NCBI RefSeq assembly: GCF_000026945.1
Contig: NC_012865.1
Span: forward strand, 930,001 to 994,000
Source of the DNA: Candida dubliniensis CD36
Taxonomy: Eukaryota > Ascomycota > Pichiomycetes > Serinales > Debaryomycetaceae
Length of the DNA: 64,000 nt
Direction of reading: 5' to 3'
The position numbers and the translations under genes are program-made. The notes below the pieces were generated by a model. That model searched no databases and had not been told where the DNA came from. It saw nothing but the letters and a program-made list of their open reading frames with translations. Numbering within the stretch: the first letter of the stretch is position 1; the number at the start of each line of letters is the position of its first letter. Shown here piece by piece: positions 49,714 to 59,012 of this stretch.

Positions 49714-52536
49714 TTATTTCAAACAAATGTGATCACATAAATCATTATAGAAAGAGCCAATTCTAACACTTTCTTCATTTTCCAAATGCCAATCATCAAC
49801 CAATTCTTTTAACCCATGGTTTGGTAAAGTTTTCAATTTTAATTGGATAAATTCATTCAATCTTAATTTATTTTCTTCATTGTTAGACATCATTTTCATA
49901 ATAATCATCTTCATGATATTTTGTGTAGTGATTCCAATTTGTTTTGACCAGTCACTTCCCTTACGTAAGGACCTCATAATCCAGTTATCATAATTTAACT
50001 TGAACCAATGGAAAACAAGGTCAATCACTCGTTGGTTATTTGTGAATGTGAACCCAATCAATCCTAATTCGATCAATTTGGAATCTATATTATTGTTGAC
50101 AAAGTTCAAAGTTTTATTAACCAACTCAACATCTGCACCAGAACCATACACAAACGATAAACTTGTCAAACTTAACGTCTGCAAATCTTGTTGGCTCGCA
50201 TTTGTTTGTTTCAAAAGAGATACATTGGCATTTTTAACTAACTCTAAAACTTTTTTATATTCCTTCATCGAGGCTTTGCTCATGGTAACATTGAATACAG
50301 CAGGTAGTATCTCTTTTGGTGTAAATTTCTTGTTAATACCTGAGTTCATAAAATTTTGATAATATTTATGGGCCGCTTTGTATGCTGCCTCACCAGTACT
50401 GCTCGTGTTATTGATATTCAATTGCAAAATAGATGATCTAACTTTCCACTCTAAGCTATTGTACTGATTTCTCGAGATTTTATCTAAGGAATTATTATCC
50501 CATTTGATTGCATTAAATAAATCACCAGTAAATTTGCTTAACCATTGGTTGTTAAATTTATCAAATTCGCTGAAATGACGCAAGATATCGATAATTGGTT
50601 CCAAATAACTCAAGGCACATTCCCATATCTCCCAATTAAACTCTTTTGATTTTAGCAAGTCCCCCATCAAAGAAATAAAATTGATTAAATCGTTGCTATT
50701 TGAATTTGGAGTCCCCATGACAGTTCCCAAATCAGAAATTATCATTATAATATCTTTTGGATCCATTAACGACAAATTATCAACGTCAAAGTGATCATAC
50801 AATACCCGATAATAACCTTTATAGCCTGTGTTTATATTTATCAATTGGTGGTCAATATCTAATTCAATAGATCGATCCGTCATCATTAAGTTGATCAATT
50901 TAGTTTTTTTGTTGTTTTCGTTACCATCAGTAGTTTTGGCTTTGATAAATAAAGGAATATGATAGGGAGTATCCTCGATTGCAGCTTCTTTGGTCGTCAT
51001 ATTATGGAAATAAGTATGTTGCTCAATAGCAATCTTCTTTTTCGATGGATTATTACCAGTTTCTTGATGTGTGACTCTCAATAATGGATACCCTTTACTT
51101 CTTGTCCAAGAGTAAACAAAACTTGGTAAGTCAATCGAAATGTCGTCATTCAATTTTTGCCAAATGTCAAAGATTTTGATTGACTTTGACTGGTATTCTT
51201 CAATTATTTTTGTAGCGAATTCTCTAAGGAAATCTTTACTTTCTGCTTCAAAAATCCCGTCAATCATATTCAAAAGAATTATACCTTTTTCGTAAATATT
51301 AGTACTGAATATTGATTCGGTAGTGGCATTTAAACCAGGGCTCTGGTTGCGTTCCATATATTGAAAAATGCTGCCTATTTTAAAATCACCATCATCATAA
51401 AAGCAATCTCTAGATAACATTTCATCGTTGCTATGGGTAGTATTTGCACCAATAATCTTGCGTGCCGTCCATGTGGCAAACGCTTCATTAAACCACAAAC
51501 AACTCCAACTATCAAACGAAACCCAGTTTCCTATCCATTGGTGGACCAATTCATGAACAATCAATTCAGTTAATTGGGTCTCATCTTGGTTGTTGGAATA
51601 GTTTTCGTCAATCAACAAATTGGGAGCAATTACATTAATCATAGACCAATTCTCCATCACCCCATCTTTTAAAAATGGAATGGCCACGAAATATATATGA
51701 TTTAATGGATATTTGCCAAACACTGCTTCCAATTTGGGTAAATATTTCTCAATGATTCTTAAAGCCACATTAGTCTTGGATATCTCTCCCGATGGCGCAT
51801 ATACTCTAACTGAATCCTCAATATTATTCGTCTTTACTGTTTTACTCAGTTGCCAAGTAAAATCACCAACCAGAAATCCCATTATAGCGGGATGAATGGG
51901 TTTTGAGTAAACAAACTTACTTGTTTTCCATTCATCATCATCGTTGAATACAACATCATTTTCATCACCATTACAGAATACTTGAAATTTTTTCAAAGTT
52001 TTCAAATCTAACTTTATCATTGGCTTATGGGTTAGTTCATCAATAATAGGGAAAACTTGTTTGGCACCCATTGGCTGAAAATGTGTGGTAAGAATGTAGT
52101 TGTCTGATTTTCCACTATCGTTATCTAAAAAATTGGTTTTAAACAACCCTTGGGTTTCATCTTTATAAGTATTGATGGTTTTAATTTGTCCCATGTACTT
52201 GACTTCCATTACCAAGCAATTATCAGTGGTTAATTGGGAGTATGTTTGTGGACTCAGAAATGTCACTCTTTGTTGCAATTTGTCATATTTGATTGATAAT
52301 TTCTTATCACCAATTATTGCACTTGTAAGCACCAATTTATTGGCATGCAAGGTAATACTAAAAGGCTTTTCTTCAGATTGTTTGTCCACATGACTTGTTT
52401 GTTGGTCGTTTTTTCCAATTGTAATTATCGCAACACCATTAAAGTTGGGTTTCTGATGATTGATGTCCAATTTATAATGATACTCAATTGGCACGTATTC
52501 ATTAGAGATACTCAATGGTATCAGTGTGTCTGACAT
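49714..52536 (-). CDS. TMA108: M1-family aminopeptidase-like protein, probably Tma108
   Basis: 940 residues. The gluzincin core is intact: HELVH at 328-332 with the third zinc ligand Glu351 in 'LWFNEAFATW', and the usual catalytic Tyr in 'YEKG'. The exopeptidase motif is GVMEN (292-296) rather than GAMEN. 'GNWVSFDSWSCLWFNE' differs from Ape2/Aap1 (which have a Trp-Trp-Asn-Asp block) and matches what I recall of S. cerevisiae Tma108 (946 residues), a ribosome-associated M1 protein that binds nascent chains. The typical 'FPCFDEP' substrate segment of active enzymes is also altered ('FPIIDE'). A C-terminal helical ERAP1-like domain fills 550-940. An alternative is a divergent Ape2. Confidence 0.72.
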   Translation of the reverse strand: MSDTLIPLSISNEYVPIEYHYKLDINHQKPNFNGVAIITIGKNDQQTSHVDKQSEEKPFSITLHANKLVLTSAIIGDKKLSIKYDKLQQRVTFLSPQTYSQLTTDNCLVMEVKYMGQIKTINTYKDETQGLFKTNFLDNDSGKSDNYILTTHFQPMGAKQVFPIIDELTHKPMIKLDLKTLKKFQVFCNGDENDVVFNDDDEWKTSKFVYSKPIHPAIMGFLVGDFTWQLSKTVKTNNIEDSVRVYAPSGEISKTNVALRIIEKYLPKLEAVFGKYPLNHIYFVAIPFLKDGVMENWSMINVIAPNLLIDENYSNNQDETQLTELIVHELVHQWIGNWVSFDSWSCLWFNEAFATWTARKIIGANTTHSNDEMLSRDCFYDDGDFKIGSIFQYMERNQSPGLNATTESIFSTNIYEKGIILLNMIDGIFEAESKDFLREFATKIIEEYQSKSIKIFDIWQKLNDDISIDLPSFVYSWTRSKGYPLLRVTHQETGNNPSKKKIAIEQHTYFHNMTTKEAAIEDTPYHIPLFIKAKTTDGNENNKKTKLINLMMTDRSIELDIDHQLININTGYKGYYRVLYDHFDVDNLSLMDPKDIIMIISDLGTVMGTPNSNSNDLINFISLMGDLLKSKEFNWEIWECALSYLEPIIDILRHFSEFDKFNNQWLSKFTGDLFNAIKWDNNSLDKISRNQYNSLEWKVRSSILQLNINNTSSTGEAAYKAAHKYYQNFMNSGINKKFTPKEILPAVFNVTMSKASMKEYKKVLELVKNANVSLLKQTNASQQDLQTLSLTSLSFVYGSGADVELVNKTLNFVNNNIDSKLIELGLIGFTFTNNQRVIDLVFHWFKLNYDNWIMRSLRKGSDWSKQIGITTQNIMKMIIMKMMSNNEENKLRLNEFIQLKLKTLPNHGLKELVDDWHLENEESVRIGSFYNDLCDHICLK

Positions 52537-53398
52537 GACTTCCCTAATGTTCTAACAATAAATTTCTTTTTTTTCTTTGCCAATTGATTTTTCAAACCCC
52601 AATAAAAGGAATAATCTTCTTCTATTAATAGGATTGGAAATGATTGGGATAGTAACAATTAATAAAAAAATTCCGTGAAAATTAGAAAGCAAAAAATTTT
52701 CTTTTTTTTTTTTTTTCAATTCATGCAGCTAATTTTTAAAGTCACGTTTTCTTCCACTTGGTAGCATCACACCAGTTTTCAAGCCATTGATGAGTTTGAA
52801 TTCAAGACATGTTTCATGAAATAAACCTTAACAAAAACAAGCAAAAACTTTAGAAGGGGTTTGATGTTTTCGTTGAAAAACATTAATGGAAAAGTCCGAC
52901 AAATTTCAAAATAATGAATGGTATGCTTCATTCATCTAATGATGATTTTTTGAATGCACTAAGTTATGTGCTTATAAAGAATCCGATTTTGAATCAAGTT
53001 TGGTAGTATTGCTGAGTTGGTTATCTTTACTTTAGATTTATTACAACTAATGACAAAAAACCAATCAATATCTCAGCTATCACTTTAAACCATTCTATTA
53101 TTTAAAAACTTCAAAAAAAAAAAAGCATTATTCACATTTCATATAAACTTTGAACGTTTAACCTCGACAAGGTCCAGTTAATTTTATAACCAACTAATTG
53201 GACTATTTTGAGAGATCAATTGGATCTTTATAGAAATAGTTGTAAATCGTGTAAGTAGCTCAAAAAAAAAAAAAAAAACACACCCTGCACTTCCCACCAA
53301 CAATTAATTTTCGCTCCCTCGTCGCCATTAAAAATACTACATTCTACCCCTCCACCACTACTAACCACCATATATTGAAAGACAGCACAACCAAATCA
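52537..53398. promoter_or_regulatory. Divergent upstream region of the M1 peptidase gene and SEC5
   Basis: About 860 bp with several T and A runs (52704-52717, 53114-53125, 53262-53278) and a pyrimidine-rich stretch before SEC5. No gene was seen. Confidence 0.55.
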
Positions 53399-56152
53399 AT
53401 GTTTGATCTAAATGCAAGTGACGAAGAATTGAAATCGAAATATGGTCTTCGAAGTATGCATCCTACAGAGGTTGGCGATGTAACTTATTTTGACACGGCA
53501 ATACCCGAAGATTTGTCTGATTTGACACCTCAGCAACAATATGAATTACTTATTAAACTTGTTGATTTAAATCAACCACTATCCAAAAACAAACCTGACT
53601 CAAACATTTTATTGGATTTAATTTTAAGACAAGATTCTTCCAAGGCAGTAAGGAGTTCAAATAAATCCCTTTCTCAATTTGAAAATCAAGCACATAAATA
53701 TAATGAAGATTTGAAACGAATAATTGAATCTAATTCTGTACACTTTGTCAATACCAAATGGAAAATTGACAATGCCATGATTGACTTTATGAAACTGAAA
53801 ACCAAGGCACAACAAGACCGTGCCAGTGCCAGAGTATTTAACCCACAGAGACGAAGCTTAACCAACAAAGAAGGACTTACAGCTGAACTTGAGGATAACA
53901 TTAATAGCCTACAAGCAAATACATCCTCTATGATTCAGCCTATTATTGAGAGTAAAGCCAAGGAGGATAAAGTAGTCAAAATGATTGAATTCACTAAGGC
54001 CAATCAAAATTTTTTCGATTTACCAAATAGTTTGGTTCATTCTTTATCGCTTAACAACAATGAGAAATTCATTGATGACTATAACAGGTATATACATGAG
54101 AGAGACAGATTTTTGACTGTACTTAATAACAGATATAGAGATCAGGTTTTAAAGTTGACTCATGACAATGTCAATGGTAAAAACCACCAAGCACTTCGTA
54201 CTTTGGAGGATGATCGAAAATTGCAGTTGACATTAATTCTGAAAGTTTTCAAAGAGATTGATACAATTGCACACAATTATAGAAACAAAATCTATCAAGA
54301 GTTTTTATCATTAGACCATGTGGCTAGCAAGACTCAGTCAACTTCGAAATTTATGTCTCTAGTGGATAACTTATCGCGGTTAAATCTCGATGATAAAATG
54401 AAAAACCCTATTGCTGATTTCTTAACCAAGCAAATTGAGGCAATTGATAAAGATTTTGAGTACCAAGTTGAGAAATTTGACAGTAAATTTTTGCTTATGC
54501 AGAATAAATTAATTGATTACATTGGGTCGTTAAACCCGGAAAGAAGAGAGGGGTCACATATAAACTATATTAATGAGAAGTATGATACTTATAAAGACGA
54601 AATTAATTCGGCTACTCAAAATGGTGACAAATTAATGATTATTAAAGAGGCATTTGAAAGTAATGACTCCTTGGATTTGAGTCTTATCAATGAAGCTTGG
54701 TTAGTCTTGTTTAATTTTATAAACTATTTGGATAATATGGTTCTATCAAATCTTTTAAAGTTTCTTAATAATTATGTTCATTACATCAAATTGGGGATAG
54801 ATGCCCTGGGAAAAATTAGAGATACGGCAATTGAATTGATTAATAAAGTTGTTTTGATTATGATGGCCTTATTTGATGACGAGAATAACGAAAAAAATCA
54901 AGTGGAGAGTTCACCTAAAAATTATAAACAATTTGTTCCATACTATACAAACTCTTTATCTACCATTTATCATTTGACAAAAATCAATTCTATTGTCAAT
55001 AAAATAATCAACAGTTTTGGCAATTTTGTTGGTACAATAGGCAATATTAGCCAATATTCTGAGACTAATAAAGTGATGAAAAGTTTGAAAAATTCATCCA
55101 CGAAAATCAACCAAAAGATTCTTGAGGCAATTTGTGCTACTTGGGTCAATGATTGTTCTCAATTTTACGAATTAGAGGATTGGACTTTGGACAAGCAAAA
55201 TAGTAAGTATAACGACAGGTGCAGTGCTAAATGCACTAAATTAATGAATGTTATTCAGTGCTACCAGCTGTATGTATTGTTGAAAATATCTAGCTTGGTT
55301 ATACATGACCAATCATCTGATTATAATGTTGTTGCTGTTTATCCTAGTAAGAGAATGTTAGTTTCTATTGAAATCCAGTTTATGAGAAGTTTGAACATTA
55401 TTGTTGATTCTATGATGAAGAAATACAATTTGGATCGTCAGAATAGTCAAGACTCAAATATTAATCCTGATGACTCTAGGAATTTACAAGTTTTCAAGAT
55501 ATTGACTATGAATAATTTTGATAAATTGTCGAGAATAATATACCCTGAATTGCTATTACAATTTGACAAGTCTTTTGATAAAGATTTACTGAAACAAAAT
55601 TTGAAATTATTTGCTGATATCGATAAGGCAAGTTTGACAATTATCGATGATATTTTGAATATTGAAAAATTATACATTGCACAAACAGTCAATAGATTTT
55701 TCCATACTGCTGGTGCTAAGGGGTCTGGTAATCCACCACAAGCTTTAAAGGTCGATGGATTTGTATATGAGATTTTAATTCATTTTGTGAAGTTAATCAA
55801 CAAGATTAGACCGTTGACAAATGAAGAAGTGTTTGTCACCATTATCAATGAGTTGCAACTAAATTTGTTGAAAAATATAATTGACAATACTCGTCAAATA
55901 CCTTTAAAGCTGTCCTTGTCGTATGTAAACTTGCGATTGGATGCTAATTTCATTTTACTTGTTTTTGAAAAATCAAAGCTCTTGCAATTGAATGATTCGA
56001 GTTATAAATATTTACAGATTCTATTAAATGAAATTGATAACAAAAACAATGACATTCCAAGTAATGAGCAATTCAAATATTCCAAAAATAATTTTGATGA
56101 GATTTTACAATTGAATATGCAAGATTCTGCCAATGAGTTTAGTTGTTTTTAA
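53399..56152 (+). CDS. SEC5: Exocyst complex subunit Sec5
   Basis: 917 residues, close to S. cerevisiae Sec5 (971). The exocyst tethers secretory vesicles at the plasma membrane. The N-terminus 'MFDLNASDEELKSKYGLRSM' then 'HPTEV' has the same pattern as yeast Sec5 (a D-E-E-L-x2-F/K-Y-x-L-x3-x-P-T string). 'SNILLDLILRQDSSKAVRSSNKSL' and the following 'VNTKWKIDNAMIDFM' match the conserved entry to the CATCHR coiled-coil rod, and the rest is almost wholly alpha-helical, as in exocyst rods. The frame is open eight codons upstream without an ATG; 53399 is used. Identity is by pattern recall, so not fully certain. Confidence 0.8.
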   Translation: MFDLNASDEELKSKYGLRSMHPTEVGDVTYFDTAIPEDLSDLTPQQQYELLIKLVDLNQPLSKNKPDSNILLDLILRQDSSKAVRSSNKSLSQFENQAHKYNEDLKRIIESNSVHFVNTKWKIDNAMIDFMKLKTKAQQDRASARVFNPQRRSLTNKEGLTAELEDNINSLQANTSSMIQPIIESKAKEDKVVKMIEFTKANQNFFDLPNSLVHSLSLNNNEKFIDDYNRYIHERDRFLTVLNNRYRDQVLKLTHDNVNGKNHQALRTLEDDRKLQLTLILKVFKEIDTIAHNYRNKIYQEFLSLDHVASKTQSTSKFMSLVDNLSRLNLDDKMKNPIADFLTKQIEAIDKDFEYQVEKFDSKFLLMQNKLIDYIGSLNPERREGSHINYINEKYDTYKDEINSATQNGDKLMIIKEAFESNDSLDLSLINEAWLVLFNFINYLDNMVLSNLLKFLNNYVHYIKLGIDALGKIRDTAIELINKVVLIMMALFDDENNEKNQVESSPKNYKQFVPYYTNSLSTIYHLTKINSIVNKIINSFGNFVGTIGNISQYSETNKVMKSLKNSSTKINQKILEAICATWVNDCSQFYELEDWTLDKQNSKYNDRCSAKCTKLMNVIQCYQLYVLLKISSLVIHDQSSDYNVVAVYPSKRMLVSIEIQFMRSLNIIVDSMMKKYNLDRQNSQDSNINPDDSRNLQVFKILTMNNFDKLSRIIYPELLLQFDKSFDKDLLKQNLKLFADIDKASLTIIDDILNIEKLYIAQTVNRFFHTAGAKGSGNPPQALKVDGFVYEILIHFVKLINKIRPLTNEEVFVTIINELQLNLLKNIIDNTRQIPLKLSLSYVNLRLDANFILLVFEKSKLLQLNDSSYKYLQILLNEIDNKNNDIPSNEQFKYSKNNFDEILQLNMQDSANEFSCF

Positions 56153-56519
56153 AAATAAAACAAACACCAGCTTGTTAGTTTTGTGTGTAATTAGTAAATT
56201 TTTTTTTTTTTTAGGGAACTTGTATACCAAAACCATAATACAATTCTTATAAATCCCAAATATAGGAATGGTTGGTTCTGGATATTTACAGTCTTTGGTT
56301 GCTTAAAGCAGCTATTCAGATCAGAAACTATCAATGGATGTCAATTCATTTCAGGTCGTGCTCAACTCAATTGTTGTTCTGTATAGTCCTAAAAAAAAAA
56401 AAAACAGTAATCTCATCTCATCCTCATCTTTAGGGCCATAAAAAAAAATTAAAACAACTCCAAGCCTAATTCTGGACATTTCATTCTATTTCATTATCTA
56501 ATACAACACTCAAAGAGTT
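56153..56519. promoter_or_regulatory. SEC5 3' flank and SPB1 promoter
   Basis: About 365 bp. It contains a T run (56199-56212), an A run at 56391-56404 and 'CTCATCTCATCCTCATCTTTAGGG' near 56410-56434. The last of these is CTCATC/GATGAG-type, resembling PAC-like sequences (GATGAG on the - strand) seen before ribosome-biogenesis genes such as SPB1. Confidence 0.45.
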
Positions 56520-59012
56520 ATGGGTAAACAACAAAAGAAACATAGTAAAGGTCGTTTAGATAGATACTATTATCTTGCCAAAGAAAAGGGATACCGTGCC
56601 CGTTCTTCCTTTAAAATTGTACAAATTAATGAAAAATATGGCCATTTTTTAGAGAAATCCAAAGTAGTTATTGATTTGTGTGCTGCACCAGGTTCATGGT
56701 GTCAAGTAGCATCACAACTATGCCCAGTCAACTCGTTGATTATTGGGGTCGATATTGTCCCTATTAAACCTTTGCCCAATGTTATCACTTTCCAATCAGA
56801 TATCACCACCGAGGATTGTCGAAGTCGTTTAAGAGGTCACATGAAGACTTGGAAAGCTGATACTGTTTTACATGATGGTGCACCTAACGTTGGTCTTGGT
56901 TGGGTTCAAGATGCATTTACACAATCTCAATTAACTTTACAGGCTTTGAAATTGGCAGTGGAAAATTTGACTGCGGGGGGTACATTTGTCACCAAGATTT
57001 TCCGATCAAGAGATTATAATAATTTAATGTGGGTATTCCAGCAATTGTTTGAAAAAGTCGAGGCAACAAAACCACCAGCTTCACGTAATGTATCAGCAGA
57101 AATTTTTGTGGTGTGCAAGGGATTCAAAGCTCCTAAAAAATTGGATCCTCGATTATTAGATCCAAAAGAAGTTTTCGAAGAATTAGGTAATGAAAAGCAG
57201 AATAATGAAGCTAAAATTTTCAACCCAGAAAAATTTAGTAGTCAAAGACAAAGACAAGGTTATGAGGAAGGTGATTATACATTATTTCACACAATGCCCA
57301 TTATGGATTTCATTAAAGAAGACGATCCTATAAATCAATTGGGTTCTTTGAACAAATTTGAATTACCAGCAAAGGACGATCATGAATGGAAGATTCTAAG
57401 TAAGCTCAAATTATGTACTCCCGAATTATTGGAGTGTATCAAAGATTTAAAGGTATTAGGAAGAAAAGAGTTCAAAATGATTCTCAAATTCAGAAAGCAG
57501 GCTAGAGATATACTTGGAATTGACAAAGATGATGAGGATAATGATAAAGCCGAAATAGAAGTAGAACCATTAACAGAAGAACAAAAAATTGACCAAGAAT
57601 TACAGGATTTGATGGAGAGGCAAAAACAAAAGGCAAAACGTGCCAAGAAGAATGCCAATGAATTGAAACAAAAGGAAATTGTAAGAAATCAAATGAACAT
57701 GTTAACTGATATGAATATTGGTATAGAAGCAGCTCAGATTGGGGCAGACTCTTTATTCAACTTAAAGACTGCAGAAAAGACAGGTCAATTAGATAAATTA
57801 GCCAAAGGTAAAAAAAAGATGATTTTCAACGATGAAGAACTTGCCAAAGACAATGAAATACATATTGATGAAAACGAAGAAGTTGAAGATTCTGCTGATG
57901 AGTTGGATGAATTGGAGAATCAATTGGATGATATGTATCATCAATATCAAGCTAGAAAAGCTGAAAGAGATGCCAACTATCGTGCCAAACAAGCCAGAGG
58001 TGATGCTAATGACGAGGCTTGGAATGGTATTGAGGATGACGATGATCAAGATGAAGATGTTGAGTCTGGAAAAGATTATGAAATGGAATCTGAATCAGAT
58101 TCTGATTCTGATGATGATGAGCATATAAGGCTTATAGCGGAGAAGAAGTCGAATGGGTTGTCTAAAACTGCCCGTAGCTTTTTTGCATCGGACTCGATCT
58201 TTAATGAGTTGGGAGACGATGCCATTTTGGAAGAAGTTCAAAACAGAACTAACAACACTAATGGGAAGGTGGTTGAACCAGTAACTGAAAACAATTCTGA
58301 ACCAGTAGATGATGATGATGACAGTAACGGCGACGACGACGACGACGATAGTGATTTTGAAATTGTCCCTAATCAAGAATCAGATGATGACGAGTCAATG
58401 GATTCTGATGATGAACTGAATAATGTTAAATCTGCAACCCATCACAAACAAAAAGTAGATCTTGCGACAGTGGAAGCAATGACTTTAGCACATCAAGTTG
58501 CATTGGGACAAAAGAATAAACATGACTTAATTGATGAAGGTATCAATAGATATTCGTTTAGAGATAAGGATAATTTACCCGATTGGTTTGTGGATGATGA
58601 AAAGAGACATTCCAAGATAGTCAAACCAATCACCAAAGAAGCAGCCTTGGCGATTAAAGAAAAACAGAAACAATTGAATGCCAGACCTATTAAGAAAGTT
58701 TTGGAAGCTCAAGGTAGAAAGAAAATGCGTGCTCTTAGAAGGTTAGAAAAGATTAAAAAGAAATCTGATTTGATTAATGAAGATTCTGGTAAATCCGAAA
58801 GAGACAAAGCTGATGAAATTCAGAAATTGATGAAGAAATTGAGTAAGAAACAAAAGCAAAAACCCAAGACTACGGTTGTTGTTGCTCGTGGTTCTAATAG
58901 AGGACTTAGTGGAAGACCTAAAGGTGTCAAAGGTAAGTATAAGATGGTTGATGGTGTCATGAAGAATGAACAAAGAGCATTAAAGAGAATAGCCAAGAAG
59001 CACAAGAAGTAG
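56520..59012 (+). CDS. SPB1: rRNA 2'-O-methyltransferase Spb1 (27S pre-rRNA, AdoMet-dependent)
   Basis: The 830-residue nucleolar protein needed for 60S subunit assembly methylates the A-loop of 25S rRNA. The FtsJ domain is at about 20-205, with 'SRSSF'-like K32, the SAM motif 'DLCAAPGSW' at 52-60, Asp119 in 'VLHDGAPNVG', Lys159 in 'GTFVTKIF' and Glu194 in 'SAEIFVVCKGF', that is, the K-D-K-E methyltransferase tetrad. A DUF3381 helical region follows (about 230-385), then acidic Asp/Glu runs, and the Spb1 C-terminal domain with 'RYSFRDKDNLPDWFVDDEKRHSK' and a basic end typical of nucleolar proteins. Length is close to the S. cerevisiae protein (841). Confidence 0.97.
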   Translation: MGKQQKKHSKGRLDRYYYLAKEKGYRARSSFKIVQINEKYGHFLEKSKVVIDLCAAPGSWCQVASQLCPVNSLIIGVDIVPIKPLPNVITFQSDITTEDCRSRLRGHMKTWKADTVLHDGAPNVGLGWVQDAFTQSQLTLQALKLAVENLTAGGTFVTKIFRSRDYNNLMWVFQQLFEKVEATKPPASRNVSAEIFVVCKGFKAPKKLDPRLLDPKEVFEELGNEKQNNEAKIFNPEKFSSQRQRQGYEEGDYTLFHTMPIMDFIKEDDPINQLGSLNKFELPAKDDHEWKILSKLKLCTPELLECIKDLKVLGRKEFKMILKFRKQARDILGIDKDDEDNDKAEIEVEPLTEEQKIDQELQDLMERQKQKAKRAKKNANELKQKEIVRNQMNMLTDMNIGIEAAQIGADSLFNLKTAEKTGQLDKLAKGKKKMIFNDEELAKDNEIHIDENEEVEDSADELDELENQLDDMYHQYQARKAERDANYRAKQARGDANDEAWNGIEDDDDQDEDVESGKDYEMESESDSDSDDDEHIRLIAEKKSNGLSKTARSFFASDSIFNELGDDAILEEVQNRTNNTNGKVVEPVTENNSEPVDDDDDSNGDDDDDDSDFEIVPNQESDDDESMDSDDELNNVKSATHHKQKVDLATVEAMTLAHQVALGQKNKHDLIDEGINRYSFRDKDNLPDWFVDDEKRHSKIVKPITKEAALAIKEKQKQLNARPIKKVLEAQGRKKMRALRRLEKIKKKSDLINEDSGKSERDKADEIQKLMKKLSKKQKQKPKTTVVVARGSNRGLSGRPKGVKGKYKMVDGVMKNEQRALKRIAKKHKK

